Shown: positions 52,279 to 63,659 of the stretch, one piece after another
How the letters are laid out: every line of letters begins with the position of its first letter
Position numbering within the stretch: the first letter of the stretch is position 1
NCBI GenBank assembly: GCA_963575745.1
Contig: CAUYUJ010019904.1
Span: 265,001-329,000 of the forward strand
DNA: 64,000 bases
Origin: Prorocentrum cordatum
Taxonomy: Eukaryota > Sar > Dinophyceae > Prorocentrales > Prorocentraceae
Direction of reading: 5' to 3'
Translations under genes and position numbers: made by a program
Notes under the pieces: model-generated
Seen by the model: the letters and a program-made list of their open reading frames with translations, nothing else
Databases searched by the model: none
Told to the model about the DNA's origin: nothing

Positions 52279-53640
52279 TGAACCATGAACAGCCGAATAA
52301 CGCCGGCGGCTACTCGCCGGCGCAAGAGGCCCTCAGACGCAGACTGCGGCTACCCTACTGTTTGCAAGATAAAACCGGTCGCCTCTCCCCGCATCAACGT
52401 CGTGTCCAACAAGCCGCTCCCCAAAAGAATTGCGGCCGAGAAGGCCGCCCAGGGCTCGATCCAGCCCCCGAGGTTCAACCGGCCCCTCTCTCGTGCACTC
52501 CTTGCCCGAGTAAGGGCAAATGGCGCCCGGCGCGCATCGGGCGCCTGCCAGACGGGCGACCGCGTGCACCGCTGGAGGGGGAACGGCAAGCCGAAGCGAG
52601 AATGGGACCTACAATTGCCTGGCCTCGGAGTCATCATGGGCTTCGATGGGGCTGCGGATCTCTGGGCAAGCCATTCATCTACAACGGCGAGGGTGAATCG
52701 TGGACACCCGCGCCGCGCAACGGCCGCGGAGCTCGCGCCTTGAAGCCAGGTGCTGTCCGCACTCAGCCCCGGAGGCGCGCGCGCGCGCCAGGCCAGTCGA
52801 CGTCGCCCCCAAGCGGATCGCCGCCCAGCGACCCACCAGACGAGGGCTCCCAGCACGCCCCAGGACGATACCTTCATGGACCTCATGGACGCAGGAGCAA
52901 AGCGACCGCGTCTAGATGACGCCCCCTGCCATCGTCGCGCACAACTTCGGCAACATCGACGACGCGCCGCAAAACAGAAAGGCCCACAACTTCGCCGAAT
53001 GACGCCGGCGCCGTCGAGGAGACGAACAATGCGCGACGAGTGGGGGAGCTGCCAACAGCGGGTTGGCACCGGGACCATCGGGAGGAGACCATGCGCTAGC
53101 GCTACCTGCGCCGTCGCCGGCGCCCCCAGCGCAGCGCCCGCGGCACCCGCCCCGCGCGAGCGCGAATCAGGCGGCCTGCCGCGCAACCAGCTGAAGCACC
53201 AGCACCGTCGCCAGCTCAGCAACTCGAAGGCGATCCAGCTCAACCCGATCCGGAGCAGCCCCAGCAACCAGCTGGAGGCGAGCCTGCCGAGCCTGATCAG
53301 CCCCAGCAGCCAGCAGGAGACGGGCCTGCCGAGCCCGAGGCGGCCCCCGCCTCCGAGATGTTCCGGGGGTGGGCGAGGATCGCGGGGCAGATCGACGCTG
53401 CAGAGTACCGCCGAGAAGCCGCTGCAAGACGACCCCAAGAAACAGATGAGCACCGACGGGGCCCAGGCCCAGAGGCAGAAGCGCCCCGAAGCCGCGCCGG
53501 GCGCCCTGCAGCGGGGTCGTCTTGACGACAGGCTTTTCAAATCTGCTAAGCGGCAGGCACTACTCGACGACCTGCCATTCGGGCTCAAACGCCCGAAGGG
53601 CGCCAAGTGCGTCGACCTGCACCTCGACAGCTACATCGGG
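52257..53640 (+). pseudogene. Copia element, integrase C-terminus and linker
   Basis: It begins with VMNHEQPNNAGGYSPAQEAL, matching the N-x-x-GYSP-x-Q region after the integrase core, then LRLPY. In a neighbouring frame follow a G-D-x-V-x-x-W-R-like segment (TGDRVHRWRG, about 52550) and a GKPFIYNGEGESWTPA segment (about 52670), both typical of the integrase tail. From about 52750 to 53500 the product is Pro/Ala/Gln/Arg-rich linker. Several frame changes are needed. Confidence 0.65.
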
Positions 53641-54340
53641 AGCCGCGAAGACGAGTTGGAAGGTCAAGTGCAGCTTCGCGAGATACTGTTGACCGGGAAT
53701 GGCCACGGCCAAGGAGCTTCGCCACGACGACCTATACCACGCGGAGAAGAAGCTCATGGACACAGCCATGAAGCTGGAATGGTCCAAGAGGACCGAGTTC
53801 GGCGCCCACGAGAAGCTGCCCGTCAAAGAGCTGCGCGCGCCCCTGCGGCGCCGCCCCGGCGTCCACCGCGCGGGCGCGCGCCGGGTGCCCACGAGCAAGG
53901 GCCAGAGCCCCATGAAGGCAAGGCTCGCTGTCCAAGGATGCCAGGAGGACAAGTCGCGGATCAGGACCAATGCGCCGACAGGTTCCCGCGACGCCCTGTT
54001 CCTCGTACTGACAGCTGCTGCCCACGCTGGATGGGACCTGACCTCCTACGACGGAATGACGGCCTGTCTCCAGTCGGGCAACATCGAGAGGGCACTGCTC
54101 CTGCGGATGCCGGCCAATAACCCCGCGCCGGAATGCAGCCTGGCGAAATCGCGACGGCCACAAGTGCCGTATATGGCACACGAGATGCAGGACGTCAACG
54201 GTACCTCTACGCCCAGAAGGTGTTCCGTGAGCACGGCTTTATGGAAAGCAAGCTCGAGAAGGGCCTCTACTGCTACTACGACGAGTAGAGGCTCGCTGCC
54301 GCGATTCACTCGCACGTGAATGGCTTCCTGATTGCCTAGC
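53641..54340 (+). pseudogene. Copia element, reverse transcriptase with lost catalytic motif
   Basis: Conserved RVT_2 segments are clear: KARLAVQGCQEDKSRIRTN (about 53915), PTGSRDALFLVLTAAAHAGW, LTSYDGMTACLQSG (about 54045; the first catalytic Asp position reads YD) and ERALLLRMP. In another frame come KVFREHGFMESKLEKGLYCY and a TAG at 54286-54288. The catalytic V-D-D reads H-V-N-G-F at 54313-54327, so both Asp are gone. Another TAG follows at 54337-54339. This copy cannot reverse-transcribe. Confidence 0.85.
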
Positions 54341-55432
54341 GTGGTGGCTCGAGCTCTTGGAAGGCCACGATCGCATCTCTGGAAAAGAAGCTCCACCTCA
54401 AGAAGGTCGAAGGCATCATCAAATACTGCGGCCGCGCGATCGACAAGACTGCGGACGAGTACAGGGTGACTCAGACGACGGCGGCCACGCAGGTGGACGA
54501 CGTCGAGATCGACTCGAAAGAGCGGCCACGCGAGGAACGCCACACACCGGCTGGGGTCGTCGAGCTACGGACATACGCTCGGGCAGCTGCTCTGGCTTGC
54601 AATTCAGACTCGAATGGGCATCGCCAGCCCGGTGCGCTTGGCCGCTCGCCGCACCAGCGTCGCCACCGTGGCCGACGCCAAGACGCTCGACAAGACAGTC
54701 GCCTACGTGCACTCGACGGCCAGCTTTGCCATCGTGATCAAGCGCAAGATGGTGGACCTGAAGACCTGCACGACTGTCTGTTTCAGCGACGCTGCTTTCG
54801 CTAACGTGGACGGCGTCAAGAGCCAGCGGGGCATGGCGGTGGGCCTTACCCACCGACCACGCGACTTTTTGGGTGGCCGCTACGACCTCTGTTTGCCCGC
54901 GGCCTGGTAGTTGGGCACAGTCAAGAGGTCGGCGAAGTCGACCCTAACCGCCGCGGGCTACGCGACGCTCGAAGGGGAGGAGATCAACACGTGGTTCCGC
55001 CAGCTGCTCACCGAGGCCTACAACCCCCAGAAGCCGCTGAAGGACGTGGGCGTGCTCAGCGGCAAGCTTCCCGGCGAGATCTAAAGCGATAGCAACGGTC
55101 TCGTGGCGCACATCAAGTCGGACGTGGGCCAATCCTCGGACAAGCGGTTTAGGATCGTCGCCTCCATGATCAAGGAGACCGTACACCCGAACAGCGCCCT
55201 TCACCTCACGTGGATCCCGACCTAGGCCATGGTCGCGGACGCCCTCACAAACGCAATGGATGCTGGGGTGCTGCTATCCTTCTTTGGGGCCCGCAAGCAC
55301 AACTACGGGACCTGGCAGCCACATGCCGCCATGCTCGCGTCAGTACTGGTGACGTGCATCAATCGCGTCAAGGGCCAACCTACGCCTATGTCGCCTCCCG
55401 ACGGCGCGGGATATCGGTAGTATTTCCAGGGG
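54341..55432 (+). pseudogene. Copia element, RNase H
   Basis: CFSDAAFANVDGVKSQRGMA (about 54778-54837) gives the first RNase H Asp region. After TAG 54908-54910 the same frame continues with KSTLTAAGYATLEGEEINTW (the Glu helix) and SGKLPGEI. TAA 55082-55084 is followed by SDSNGLVAHIKSD, DKRFRIVASMIKETV and HLTWIPT. Beyond TAG 55223-55225 come AMVADALTNAMDAGVLLSFF and GTWQPHAAMLASVL. All blocks are in the order and spacing of dinoflagellate copia RNase H. At least three in-frame stops make it dead. Confidence 0.85.
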
Positions 55433-56112
55433 TTGTTGACGATGCTCATGGTTGGCATCTTCATCGGCATTGGCGTGCTTGCCGCGATCATCCACATTCT
55501 ACACACCCACGGCTACCCGCCGAACGTCACGACAGAAGAGAAAAAAGACCCGAAGCCTGTCAGGACTCTAGGCGCCAAGGGTATCATCCAGGATGGGATG
55601 GACGGCATCTTGGAAAGGGCAAATCACCTGGAGGCATCATCGACGGCGTCATCGGCAGCGAGGCCTACGCGACCAACACCAAGGCAGACGCCACATGAGC
55701 AGAGCGCGGCGGCCGCTGCGTCTACTGCATCAGCTTCGAGCGGTATCGCAGGTGATGGCTGGGCGGCGCCACCAACGCAAGCATCGGCTGCGCCATCGAC
55801 CCCCATAACGAGTAGTGTTGTGGCCTGGAATGGCTCTACTCCGATAGTGCGACCGAAGAAATCAACGAGGGCGCCATCAACGGCCAGCCTCTACGAGTTG
55901 GCCACAACCCGCACAGCGTGTATGTGACCTGCCGTACGTGTCAGAAGCATTGTGCCTGGCTCAAAAAGCACGGAGGGGCCGATTTCTCAGACCTGCACTA
56001 CACCCTGCGGCGGGACGCCGAGGACCGATGGACGATCATAGATGGCCAGCCCGACGCTGGTGTTGATGCGAAGCCGACTTCGTCAGACAAGCCAAGCCGT
56101 AAGCGCAAGTGA
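55433..56112 (+). CDS. Extra 3' ORF of the copia element: one membrane segment and a Cys motif
   Basis: The frame 55433-55927 starts with MLTMLMVGIFIGIGVLAAIIHIL, one strong membrane segment right at the N-terminus, and continues as a Ser/Thr/Ala-rich stretch. A frame change near 55830 leads to SVYVTCRTCQKHCAWLKKHG (about 55915-55975), with Cys at C-x2-C-x3-C spacing, and ends with a basic tail at 56112. Standard Ty1/copia polyproteins end after RNase H, so this is an added product. Its function is unknown; a membrane-anchored or envelope-like role is only one possibility, and it could also be captured host sequence. Confidence 0.55.
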
Positions 56113-56740
56113 GTTAATCACACCCGCCTGGAGTTGTTATGTGCAACAGGTTTACGTTAGTCCGCAAGTGAGTGATCCCACCTGGCCAAATATTTACACT
56201 AACTCCGCATAGGCAACTACAGCGTTGCTGACCGCCAGCTGCAGCCATCGTGTTTGTTTGTGCGTGCACTCCATATCTTCAGAGGTGATGACGATCACCC
56301 GCTATCCTTGCGTGTTGACAGCTGTGAAGCTTTGCCGAGCTTATCGCGAGATTGAGCCCGCCAGCTTATCGCAATACTGTATTCGATTGCAGGCGTGTGC
56401 AGCTCATCCAGTAATAGCCCGAGGCTTCTTGATTGCATGCCGTAACAGCCGTTTGCGGATTAACAAAGACATGTGCGTAATGTAGCGAGCGTAAATCTAA
56501 GTGATCGACGCCTTCCCGGCAGCCGCGAGCGCCTACAGGAATCGAGAAGGAGGAGTGTGAGTCCTAGCACTTCCCTCGCTCCTTCCGCCAGCTTCCGCGT
56601 GTCCTAGTATGCTCTTGCGGTTGCTTGCTTCGTACCATGCTATCCATAATAGTTTGGTTCGCAGGGCCCTTGGTCATCTGAGTTACGCAATCACCAGCGG
56701 TGACAGCAAAAGCATTACCAGCGAGAACCTTATATATCAC
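56113..56740. other. 3' flank of the copia element
   Basis: AT-richer sequence with GTTTACGTTAGTCCGCAAGTGAGT near 56150, where GCAAGTGAGT echoes the CGCAAGTGAGT at 56105. This is a short direct repeat. No LTR pair could be identified. Confidence 0.35.
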
Positions 56741-57660
56741 ACCAACAAGGCCCCAAGAGACTCCCAAGAGGCCCCAAGAATGGCCCGATACGCTCCCGAG
56801 ATCCATTTCCTCACCCTCCTTTTCCCCCCCCCCTCTCCTCAGCTTCCTCTCTTCCTCCCTCACGTTCTGGAAGGGCTTCCACAACGGCTGGGGGAACGCA
56901 TGGTCCAATAGCGTGGCCAAATACTTCTCTAGCGTTTGGCCACATTGGCGTAAACGAAAAGGCAAGGGGCGGCGGTGATTCGTCGCAAGCGTATTCGTAC
57001 TCGACCGCCTCCTGCGCGAAACCTACGGCGAAATACTTTCGGACGGCTGCAAACCCTGCTGCACCCTTGCGTTCGGAATAAGTCTCTGCTGCACCCTTGT
57101 CGGCTGCAAACCAACCGCAACGACTGCGACTGAACACGGCGCAATGGCTAAACCAACATCTCTTGCAGAATGCATTGAAGCCCTGGTAAGAGCATGGGGT
57201 TGCTGCCGCCAAGCTGGGATGAGAACTCACTTCCAGCGACGCGGAGTAAAGACCATGATGGCCACGCTCGCAGAGGCCTGGTGACTTCGTGAATAGAGAG
57301 GAAGAGGCTCCCCTAAGTCTGAGAGGCATCAGTCGATCGCACGGACGACTCTGCGAGGACACCACACACAATCGATGTACATAGATAGTGTACGGTGTCG
57401 CCCCATGATTTTGCACTCGCGAGAAGCCAGACGATGACCAATCGAAAACCCATCAAACAAATGATCAGGACACCCGACAACGGAACATCGCACTGTCAAG
57501 CAAGATCGTTGCAGGTCTTCCACCTTAGAGCACGTTCAAGTGCATCAAAGAGATGAAACAGGAGGAGTCGAGGGACAGGAAGAGATGAGAGGAAAAAGAA
57601 GAGTGGATAAATGGAGGAGAGGGATAATCAGACCGTAAGAGACACCAACAAGTGTCGACA
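56741..57660 (+). repeat. CCCAAGA-type start and dispersed repeat copy B (uninterrupted)
   Basis: After a short CCAAGAGACTCCCAAGAGG array (56752-56785) comes ACGCATGGTCCAATAGCGTGG (about 56897), shared with about 11995. From 56990 it matches copy A at 34911: ACTCGACCGCCTCCTGCGCG, GGCGCAATGG, CAATCGATG, ACCAATCG, AAATGATCA, AGAGATGAGAGGA and CCGTAAGAGACACCAAC. The 1.07-kb insert of copy A is absent here. An internal duplication (GCTGCACCCTTG at about 57057 and 57090) is private to this copy. Confidence 0.7.
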
Positions 57661-58500
57661 AAAACCAGGCCCGCGGCCTAGAGGAGCATGGCAGGGCAAA
57701 ACCATGAGCTCCAGCCGCATCCTCACAAGGAGCGAACTACATTGTCATCCTCGTTCCTTCTCATCGTCGCGCTACTCCATTAAGTGCAATATACTAGCGC
57801 GGGTCGAACACTCACAAGTATGCAACGGTTGCAGGGGCTGATACAACGCAAAATCGAACGCCGCAGAAAAGCCGTGCATGCTGCCCCCACAGGATGGTCA
57901 CAGATGTCAGCCGATGCAGGGAGCATGTGCTGAAAACATGTAATCCAGCAAAAGCAGCTGACAGCGCAAGGGGTTGCCAGGTGTTCGGAGAGGGGCTGCA
58001 AACGGAGCACGCTGATCACAGACCGCGACTACACCACGATAGCCAAGAGCGGCAGAGTACATTACAATGTTGCCTTGCAGAGGCGCCAATCTGGCTGTCG
58101 ACATTCAACTCGAGAAGCACGCGGAGGCTCGTGGCTCCACCACGAATCAAAAAAATGGTCCGCCGACCCAGTCGGAGATGAGAAAGCGTGTTCCCTTCCG
58201 CATGAAAACGAGAATGCCGTTTGAGAAGGTGCGGACAGGGAAATCATCAAGGCCCTCTGGAGCCTTCCAACGGGTTCCCAGAGTGCTCGCTAGGCCCTGG
58301 ACATAGTTCTGGATGCGCCAGACTGTCAAGCAAGGACCACGATGGCCTCCTGGATGGCCTTCGTCAGGTCTCTGAATCTAAATCGTTGCAAGACTGCCCC
58401 ATGAAGAGCCGCCTCAAAACGGGAATCGTCAAAGTCCGTTCGGTTATTGAAAATATGAGGTCGTCTTCATGTGTGACCTGAAGATAGCTTCACGATGCGC
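57661..58500. other. No gene seen
   Basis: Mid-GC sequence with only short frames and no recognised repeats. Confidence 0.4.
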
Positions 58501-58850
58501 TTCCAGACCTTCGAGAGGGCCCAAGATGACTCCAAAAAACGATGAGATGTCTGAGGGGCTTCAAGATACCCCTGGTATGGTCTCAAGGGAATCCGAGCTG
58601 GCTTCCAGAAAAACTCCAAGCCAACCTGAGTAAAACTTCAAGACGCTCCTGTGGCTCTCCAGAGAACCCATGCGGCACACAAGAGGACCCGAATAACATT
58701 ACATGTAGCCCCCAGCAGGTCTCCAAAATGGCACCAAAAGTTCCAAGCGAATTTCCAAAACGGCCACAATGAAACCAAGATCACGTCCAGACGGCCCAAT
58801 AGCCGTCTAACCAATTGGGTTCCCAAGCGTGTCCAAATATTCCCCTAACG
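58501..58850. repeat. Diverged CCCAAGA-type sequence
   Basis: Units like GGGCCCAAGATGACTCCAA and CGGCCCAATAGCC occur at irregular spacing, more decayed than in the other arrays. Confidence 0.5.
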
Positions 58851-59640
58851 CTTTTGATAAAATAAAGAGAGATGGCCGACCGTGGAGGGCCCACGCTCTC
58901 CCCGAAGGCGGGGGGGAGCTCCAAAGCTCTGGAAAAAGTCCGCGACAGTAGTGCAATCGACGCGAGTGGTATAACATATGCGGTGCAAGCTACGCGGTGT
59001 AAGCAACGTGGTATAAGTTACGCGGTGATCGCTACGTGCTACTAAACACTATGCGGTGCATACTATGTGGTCCAAGGTGCGCGGGGCAAATTGCCGTCGA
59101 CAACTCCCATGTTCGCACAAACATCCCACCCCTCCACCCGCAACTTGTTTTGCAAAACCCATGCGGTTACGACTGGGGCTGCCAATTGGAATTTGCTGCC
59201 GTGTCGCCGTAGTGGAGCGCGCCCGCTGACGCGCAGATCGGCCAGCTGGTTTGTCACATGTGATGCGGCCGCGATGGCACTTACCGACGGGAACTTCCCA
59301 ACGCGTCACAAAGGCCGCGCTGGCGCGGGGCTGGTGCAGCACGGGTGGGTGACCCAAGCGGGCGCGAGATCATGATGACGTCGACAACGGCGACGACATC
59401 GACGATGCAGACGATGACGACAGTGGTGATGATCCCGTTGATGATCCGCCACCGTGGCGTTGGCACGATGCGGATTGCCCCAAGCCACAATGCTGTGCTG
59501 TTTCTGCAGAGATTCTAGATTCTTACACAGGCCCGGACATGGTTCTGGGCGTTACGTGCTTGGGCGTCTCGCGTGGGCCTCCAGGACGGTGGCGCCGTTC
59601 AAGATGACCTGGAATCAAAAAAAAAAAAACATTTGCAGAA
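58851..59640. other. Short GCGGTG/TACGCGGTGTAAGC repeats and GAC/GAT run
   Basis: At 58960-59065 the unit GC-ACGCGGTGTAAGCAACG / TACGCGGTG recurs five to six times at about 17-20 bp. A GACGACGATGAC stretch lies at about 59372-59440. No gene was recognised. Confidence 0.55.
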
Positions 59641-60112
59641 ACGCCCCAGGGGGTCCACGAGTGCCCCGGCACGGCCCCAAAGGATTCCAGACTGATTGTG
59701 ATGCCACCCAAATGGCCCAAGACGCCTCCGAGACGCCCCAAGAGGCCTCCGAAAGTAGTGCCCAACGGGCCCTAAGAGGCAACACTCACTGATGTGTCGT
59801 AAATGTTCGTCGGATTTGGGCGGCGTCGCCTTTTCGGCCTCCCGACGCTCCAAACAGGCCCAGGGCGCCACCAAGCTCACCCAAAACCTCCACGAGGGCC
59901 CCGAAACGGCTCAAAAACGCTCTGAAACTGCCGAACAGGGGCCCCAGATGGCCAAAAAACGTTTAAAAATGGTTCCAAGAGGGGGGCCCGACGGGGGACC
60001 CGAACGGGCATTTCGAGCTCTCGACACCGAAACCCCCAGGAGACCCAGAAAGGCCCCCATGAGGCCGCCCAAGGGTCATAGCTTGCATAAGGGAAGCCGC
60101 GTCGGGCGGTCC
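59641..60112. repeat. CCCAAGA-type array interrupting a copia gag
   Basis: Units such as GGCCCAAGACGCCTCCGAGACGCC occur with GACGCTCCAAACAGGCCC. The gag similarity on the minus strand ends where this array begins (about 60115), so the array probably inserted there or marks a deletion. Confidence 0.65.
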
Positions 60113-60631
60113 CCCAGATCTGGCCCAGGGGCCTTGCGGCCCCGAAGCCGCTCCACCATTCTGAGCCAACACTGTAGTGGTCTCAGTTGGCGGTGTATCG
60201 TCGTTCCACACGTTGTTGGCAGGTTGCCCTGCGTTGGCCTCTGCGTGGAAAGTCTCGTTTCGGTGACCGTGGCTAAAGATACCACCAATATTGCCAGGGG
60301 TCCTCTCAGCTATGTGAGCAGATGATCTCATACGTTCAAGTAGAGCGTCAAAGTGTGGTTGGTCCCTCGGCATGTGGTGGTTCAGAGGCTGCAGGAGTTG
60401 TTGTGCACGCGATGTCCCCACTCCAAGAGCTCTGAGAAGAATTACTGCTACGATTCGGAAGTTGGGGATGTTGAAGCCAGCAGCTTCAGCTTCGTAGCGG
60501 GTTATTTCGAACTGTGATAACGTCTGGTCGATACATTCACCCGCATGGACTCGAAAGTCAATGAGAGCCGTGCCAGAGTTGAGTTGGCGTTCCTCTTCTA
60601 GGTTCTCGAACTTCGTACTTAAGAGGAACAT
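59963..60631 (-). pseudogene. Copia gag, C-terminal fragment
   Basis: The first 170 residues resemble the second half of dinoflagellate copia gag: a helix with LEEERQLNSGTALIDFRVHA, then QFEITRYEAEAAGFNIPN, LLRALGVGTSRAQQLLQPLN and HFDALLERMRSSAH. After about residue 172 (60115) the product is translated CCCAAGA-type repeat. It continues the frame 61442-60681 after a frame change near 60650. No zinc knuckle was found. Confidence 0.65.
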
Positions 60632-60680
60632 AGTGTAGGTGACGCCGTCAGTGTGGCGACCGCCTATGTTGACGCCAAAA

Positions 60681-61442
60681 TTAATGACAGCTGGGGACTC
60701 TCGTGGCTATGGTCCGTGCGAAACCTCCCAAACCTCGCTGCAATGCGGCGGCTTGCTGGGAGGGCGTCATGTTGCCTGTGGTCACATTGATCCAAGCGTG
60801 TACTTCGCGGACGAACTCGCGAAATGGTACTTGGCCGGCAGGGTCCCACTGGGGGCCAGTCGTTCTAATGTCGTCTCCGCCCAGCATATGTCTTACCGCA
60901 CACCCAGTAGCGACCCATATGAGCCCAAAGATAATAACCCCAATCCAATGGCCTCGTAGGTCGTAGTCGGATGTAGTCGGTGGGGACTTCTGTTTTGTCG
61001 TCGTGAGTCTGCGCGGGGTCGGAGGCGGCAGTATAGTGTACCGCGCGTATCCATGCATTATGTCTTCGAAGAAATTCCCAATAGGACTAAGTGGGTGGAC
61101 CTCGGGTGAGTAATAGCGCAGGGATGTAAGATGTGAATAAGATACCTCCGCTTGAACAGAGATATCGCTGCAAGTTTCCTTGCGATACTGCGTAGTTATA
61201 TACACTCCTCCGCGCAATCCCACTGCACCCTGATGTTCCACCATATCCGTAGTCCACCAGATAGTGCCGTGGATGGTGAGGAGTAGAGCAAGAGGTGGCC
61301 ACCATAGGCCAGCTCCGCTACCAAGTTTGAACGGGGCTGGAATGCCCAACCAACAGCTTCGCCTCAGGCGAAGCCAAGCTCCCGCTCTGTTGTACCGTAG
61401 TAACGGTAGTCCCAGTACGAAAGGAGATGCCATCTCAAGCAA
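60681..61442 (-). pseudogene. Copia gag N-terminal fragment joined to a two-membrane-segment region
   Basis: The last 60 residues (PQWDPAGQVPFREFVREVHA, WINVTTGNMTPSQQ, RGLGGFARTIAT) match the start of copia gag in dinoflagellates. Upstream in the same unbroken frame are two hydrophobic segments, GLWWPPLALLLTIHGTIWW (about residues 45-63) and WIGVIIFGLIWVATGCAV (about 165-182), separated by about 100 polar residues. Gag proteins of this class normally lack such segments. Either the gag fused to a membrane-protein exon on insertion or this element carries an N-terminal membrane domain. Confidence 0.55.
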
Positions 61443-61870
61443 TAGGAAGATCCTTTTGGTCTCGATAGCGATTGCGCGCCTCGCGGTGACGCACAGTCAT
61501 ATTTGGGCGGCCGGCCGCTTGAGGCGACGCGGCCGCGGGCGCACGCTCGTTTCCACTCCTTACGTCCCTCAGCTCGCTGTAGAGTGACTGTCCTGTGGGT
61601 GCACCTGCGGGGTGTCCACCGTCGCGGGGAGGGGCGATGTCTTGTCCCTTTTGGACACGAGCTTTTGGGAATAGGGCGCGCCCATCCGACGCGAGGATGG
61701 CCTTGACCCGGCTCGGACGGGCTTTCCACGGGTGAACAAGGCAATCGTCACAGAACCACGTAGCGTTCCACTGCATGTCAGCGAACGCCTGCGCTCTTGC
61801 TTGGGAGAGCGGGAGCCCGTGGAGCAGATCAACCTGAACTGCCTTTCCAGGGCGGAGGATGAACATGCCA
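61443..61870 (-). CDS. Unrecognised coding-like fragment
   Basis: The minus frame (to 61435) has normal composition over about 130 residues, including QAFADMQWNATWFCDDCLVH (C-x2-C) and a basic-acidic stretch, then a Pro/Arg/Ala-rich end. Upstream it runs into CA/TA repeats, so its start is not visible. No family was recognised. It directly precedes the gag frame and could be part of the same transcript. Confidence 0.35.
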
Positions 61871-62040
61871 GCACACACACACACGCGCGCACACGCACAC
61901 ACGCACACACACACACATAGATATATATATATACACATATACATATATGTATAAGCATATTTTCCTACACACATATATATATATATATAAACAAATAAAT
62001 AAATAAATACATACATACATAAGTAAATAAATAAATAAAG
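61871..62040. repeat. CA, TA and AAAT microsatellites
   Basis: ACAC (61873-61916), TATATA with ACATATA (61920-61990) and AAATAAAT/ACATACAT (61990-62036) follow in series. Confidence 0.95.
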
Positions 62041-62880
62041 ATTGGCGTCGCGGCCCCGCGCGCATCGACGGGGCGTCGAAAGTCGAGTGCAACCAGCAAT
62101 AAGTGCGCGTCTACGCCCAGCCGAACTCTCAGAGACCGCGTAGGGTATCGCAGCCGGCAGCGACTGGAAGGCAAGGAGAGCGAGTAACCGAATGTGGACC
62201 TACAAAAGAAAGCGCCAAGGAGCGACGACGGAGAGCGAATTGCAGGCGGCAAAGCCGCAAAGGTCGCAAGCCTAAGGATCCTTGAAACTCGACGTGCCGG
62301 AAACGGCGGCGGAGGAGGGGCGGTCCCTGAGGGGGCGGCCCGGGCCGGCCCGCCCAGGAGGACGGGGGGGAACCAGACAGTGAGAGGCGGCGGGAAAGGG
62401 AGAGGAAGGGCAGAGCCGACAGAAGGCGGAGCGGCGGAGCGGTCCAGGACCAGAAAGGCTGGGGTGGCCGCAGCGGCAGCACACGTGCCGCAGGGGAAGG
62501 GCCTAGCTGGGCAGGGACCGAGGAGGCCGCGACGTCCCTGGCGGGAGGGAGTGCGGTGGCCGAAACCCTGCGGGCCCCAGGATGGGAACATGGAGCGCAC
62601 ACAGGTGCTCAAAAAGGGCAGAGCTGGCCGTTGCGAAAGGTGAAGTCCGGAACTGAAGAGAACGTTAAGAGCCGTTACCATTTGGCACAGAAGGCAAGAG
62701 CCCGTTCACCGCACACAAACGCACGCACGCGCGCACGCACGCACGCACGCATACACACACACACACAGTCCGTTCGTTTTTGCGTAATGTGGTATCGTCC
62801 TCACCTTCGAATGGAGACGGATGACCCCATGATGCGCTTCTGGGCTCCCGAAAGGGTACAAGATGTATCCGAGAAGCTCT
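62041..62880. other. GC-rich spacer with a CGCA/CA microsatellite
   Basis: A GGCGG/GGAGG-rich stretch (62300-62440) and an ACGCACGCAC/ACACAC run (62712-62768) are present. No gene was recognised. Confidence 0.5.
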
Positions 62881-63640
62881 AAAGAGTGCTGAAGACGCCT
62901 TCAAGATAGCCTCAAAATGGTGCCAAGAGAGCCCCAGAACCCCCCAGATGGCCACCCGGGTTACTTTAAGATATCCAGAAAAAAACAAAACGCTCCTGAG
63001 GCTTGCCAAAAATTCGAAATCCATGAGGCTCACAAGCCCTTGGACGGCTCAACAAGTAATTACCTAAGATAGCCCCCAATTCGAAGGCCCAACGCACCAG
63101 AGGCGTGCTAAGAACTCTGGTAACTGGCTTACAACTTTCTAGTTCGCCCGCTTGGGGCGGCCATTGGGGGCCCCCGAACGAAAAGTGCCCAGCCAGGTCC
63201 CGGCAAGGTGAGGCCCAGAAATGGCTTTCCTCCTCGGCGCTGCCTTCCAGGCTTTCCCGAGCGCCCCAGGAACGCTCCAAGCGAGCCCCGTGACGTGGTC
63301 GAGACGGTTCGAGGGGCGCTCGGTCGCCGCCAGACGGCACAAGACGCCGCCAAGAAGCCCCAAGAGAGCCTCAAGAGGCTCTCCTAGAGGGCCTCATCAA
63401 GCAAAAAGTGACCCATTCCCTTCCGAAAACGTACATGTTGCCCATATACGACGTGTCGAGGTCCAGCGCGTCCAACACTCCCCAAGAGACCTTCAATATC
63501 GCCCCAAGACGGCCCACCAGACTCCCAACATGGGCCCAATACGGCCCAAGAGGGCCCCAAGACGGCCCAAGAGGCCCCATGGACAGCCCTAGACAGCCCT
63601 ACGAGGGGCCCCATCGGGGGAGCTCGAATCCCACCAGCCC
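62881..63640. repeat. CCCAAGA-type array with an internal head module at about 63080
   Basis: The head (63074-63240) reads ATTCGAAGGCCCAACGCACC, then AGAGGCGTGCTAAGAACTC, TTCTAGTTCGCCCGC, GGGGCGGCCATTGGGGGCCC, AGAAATGGCTTTCCTCCTCGG. This is a fourth, diverged copy of the head at 18026. CCCAAGAGG-type units flank it on both sides. Confidence 0.75.
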
Positions 63641-63659
63641 TTTGGGCGTGAGTGGTTTA

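Noticed and set aside
50328-56500. LTRs of the copia element
   Set aside because: No direct repeat of LTR size was found by eye between 47.7-50.3 kb and 56.1-56.7 kb; a computed self-alignment would be needed.
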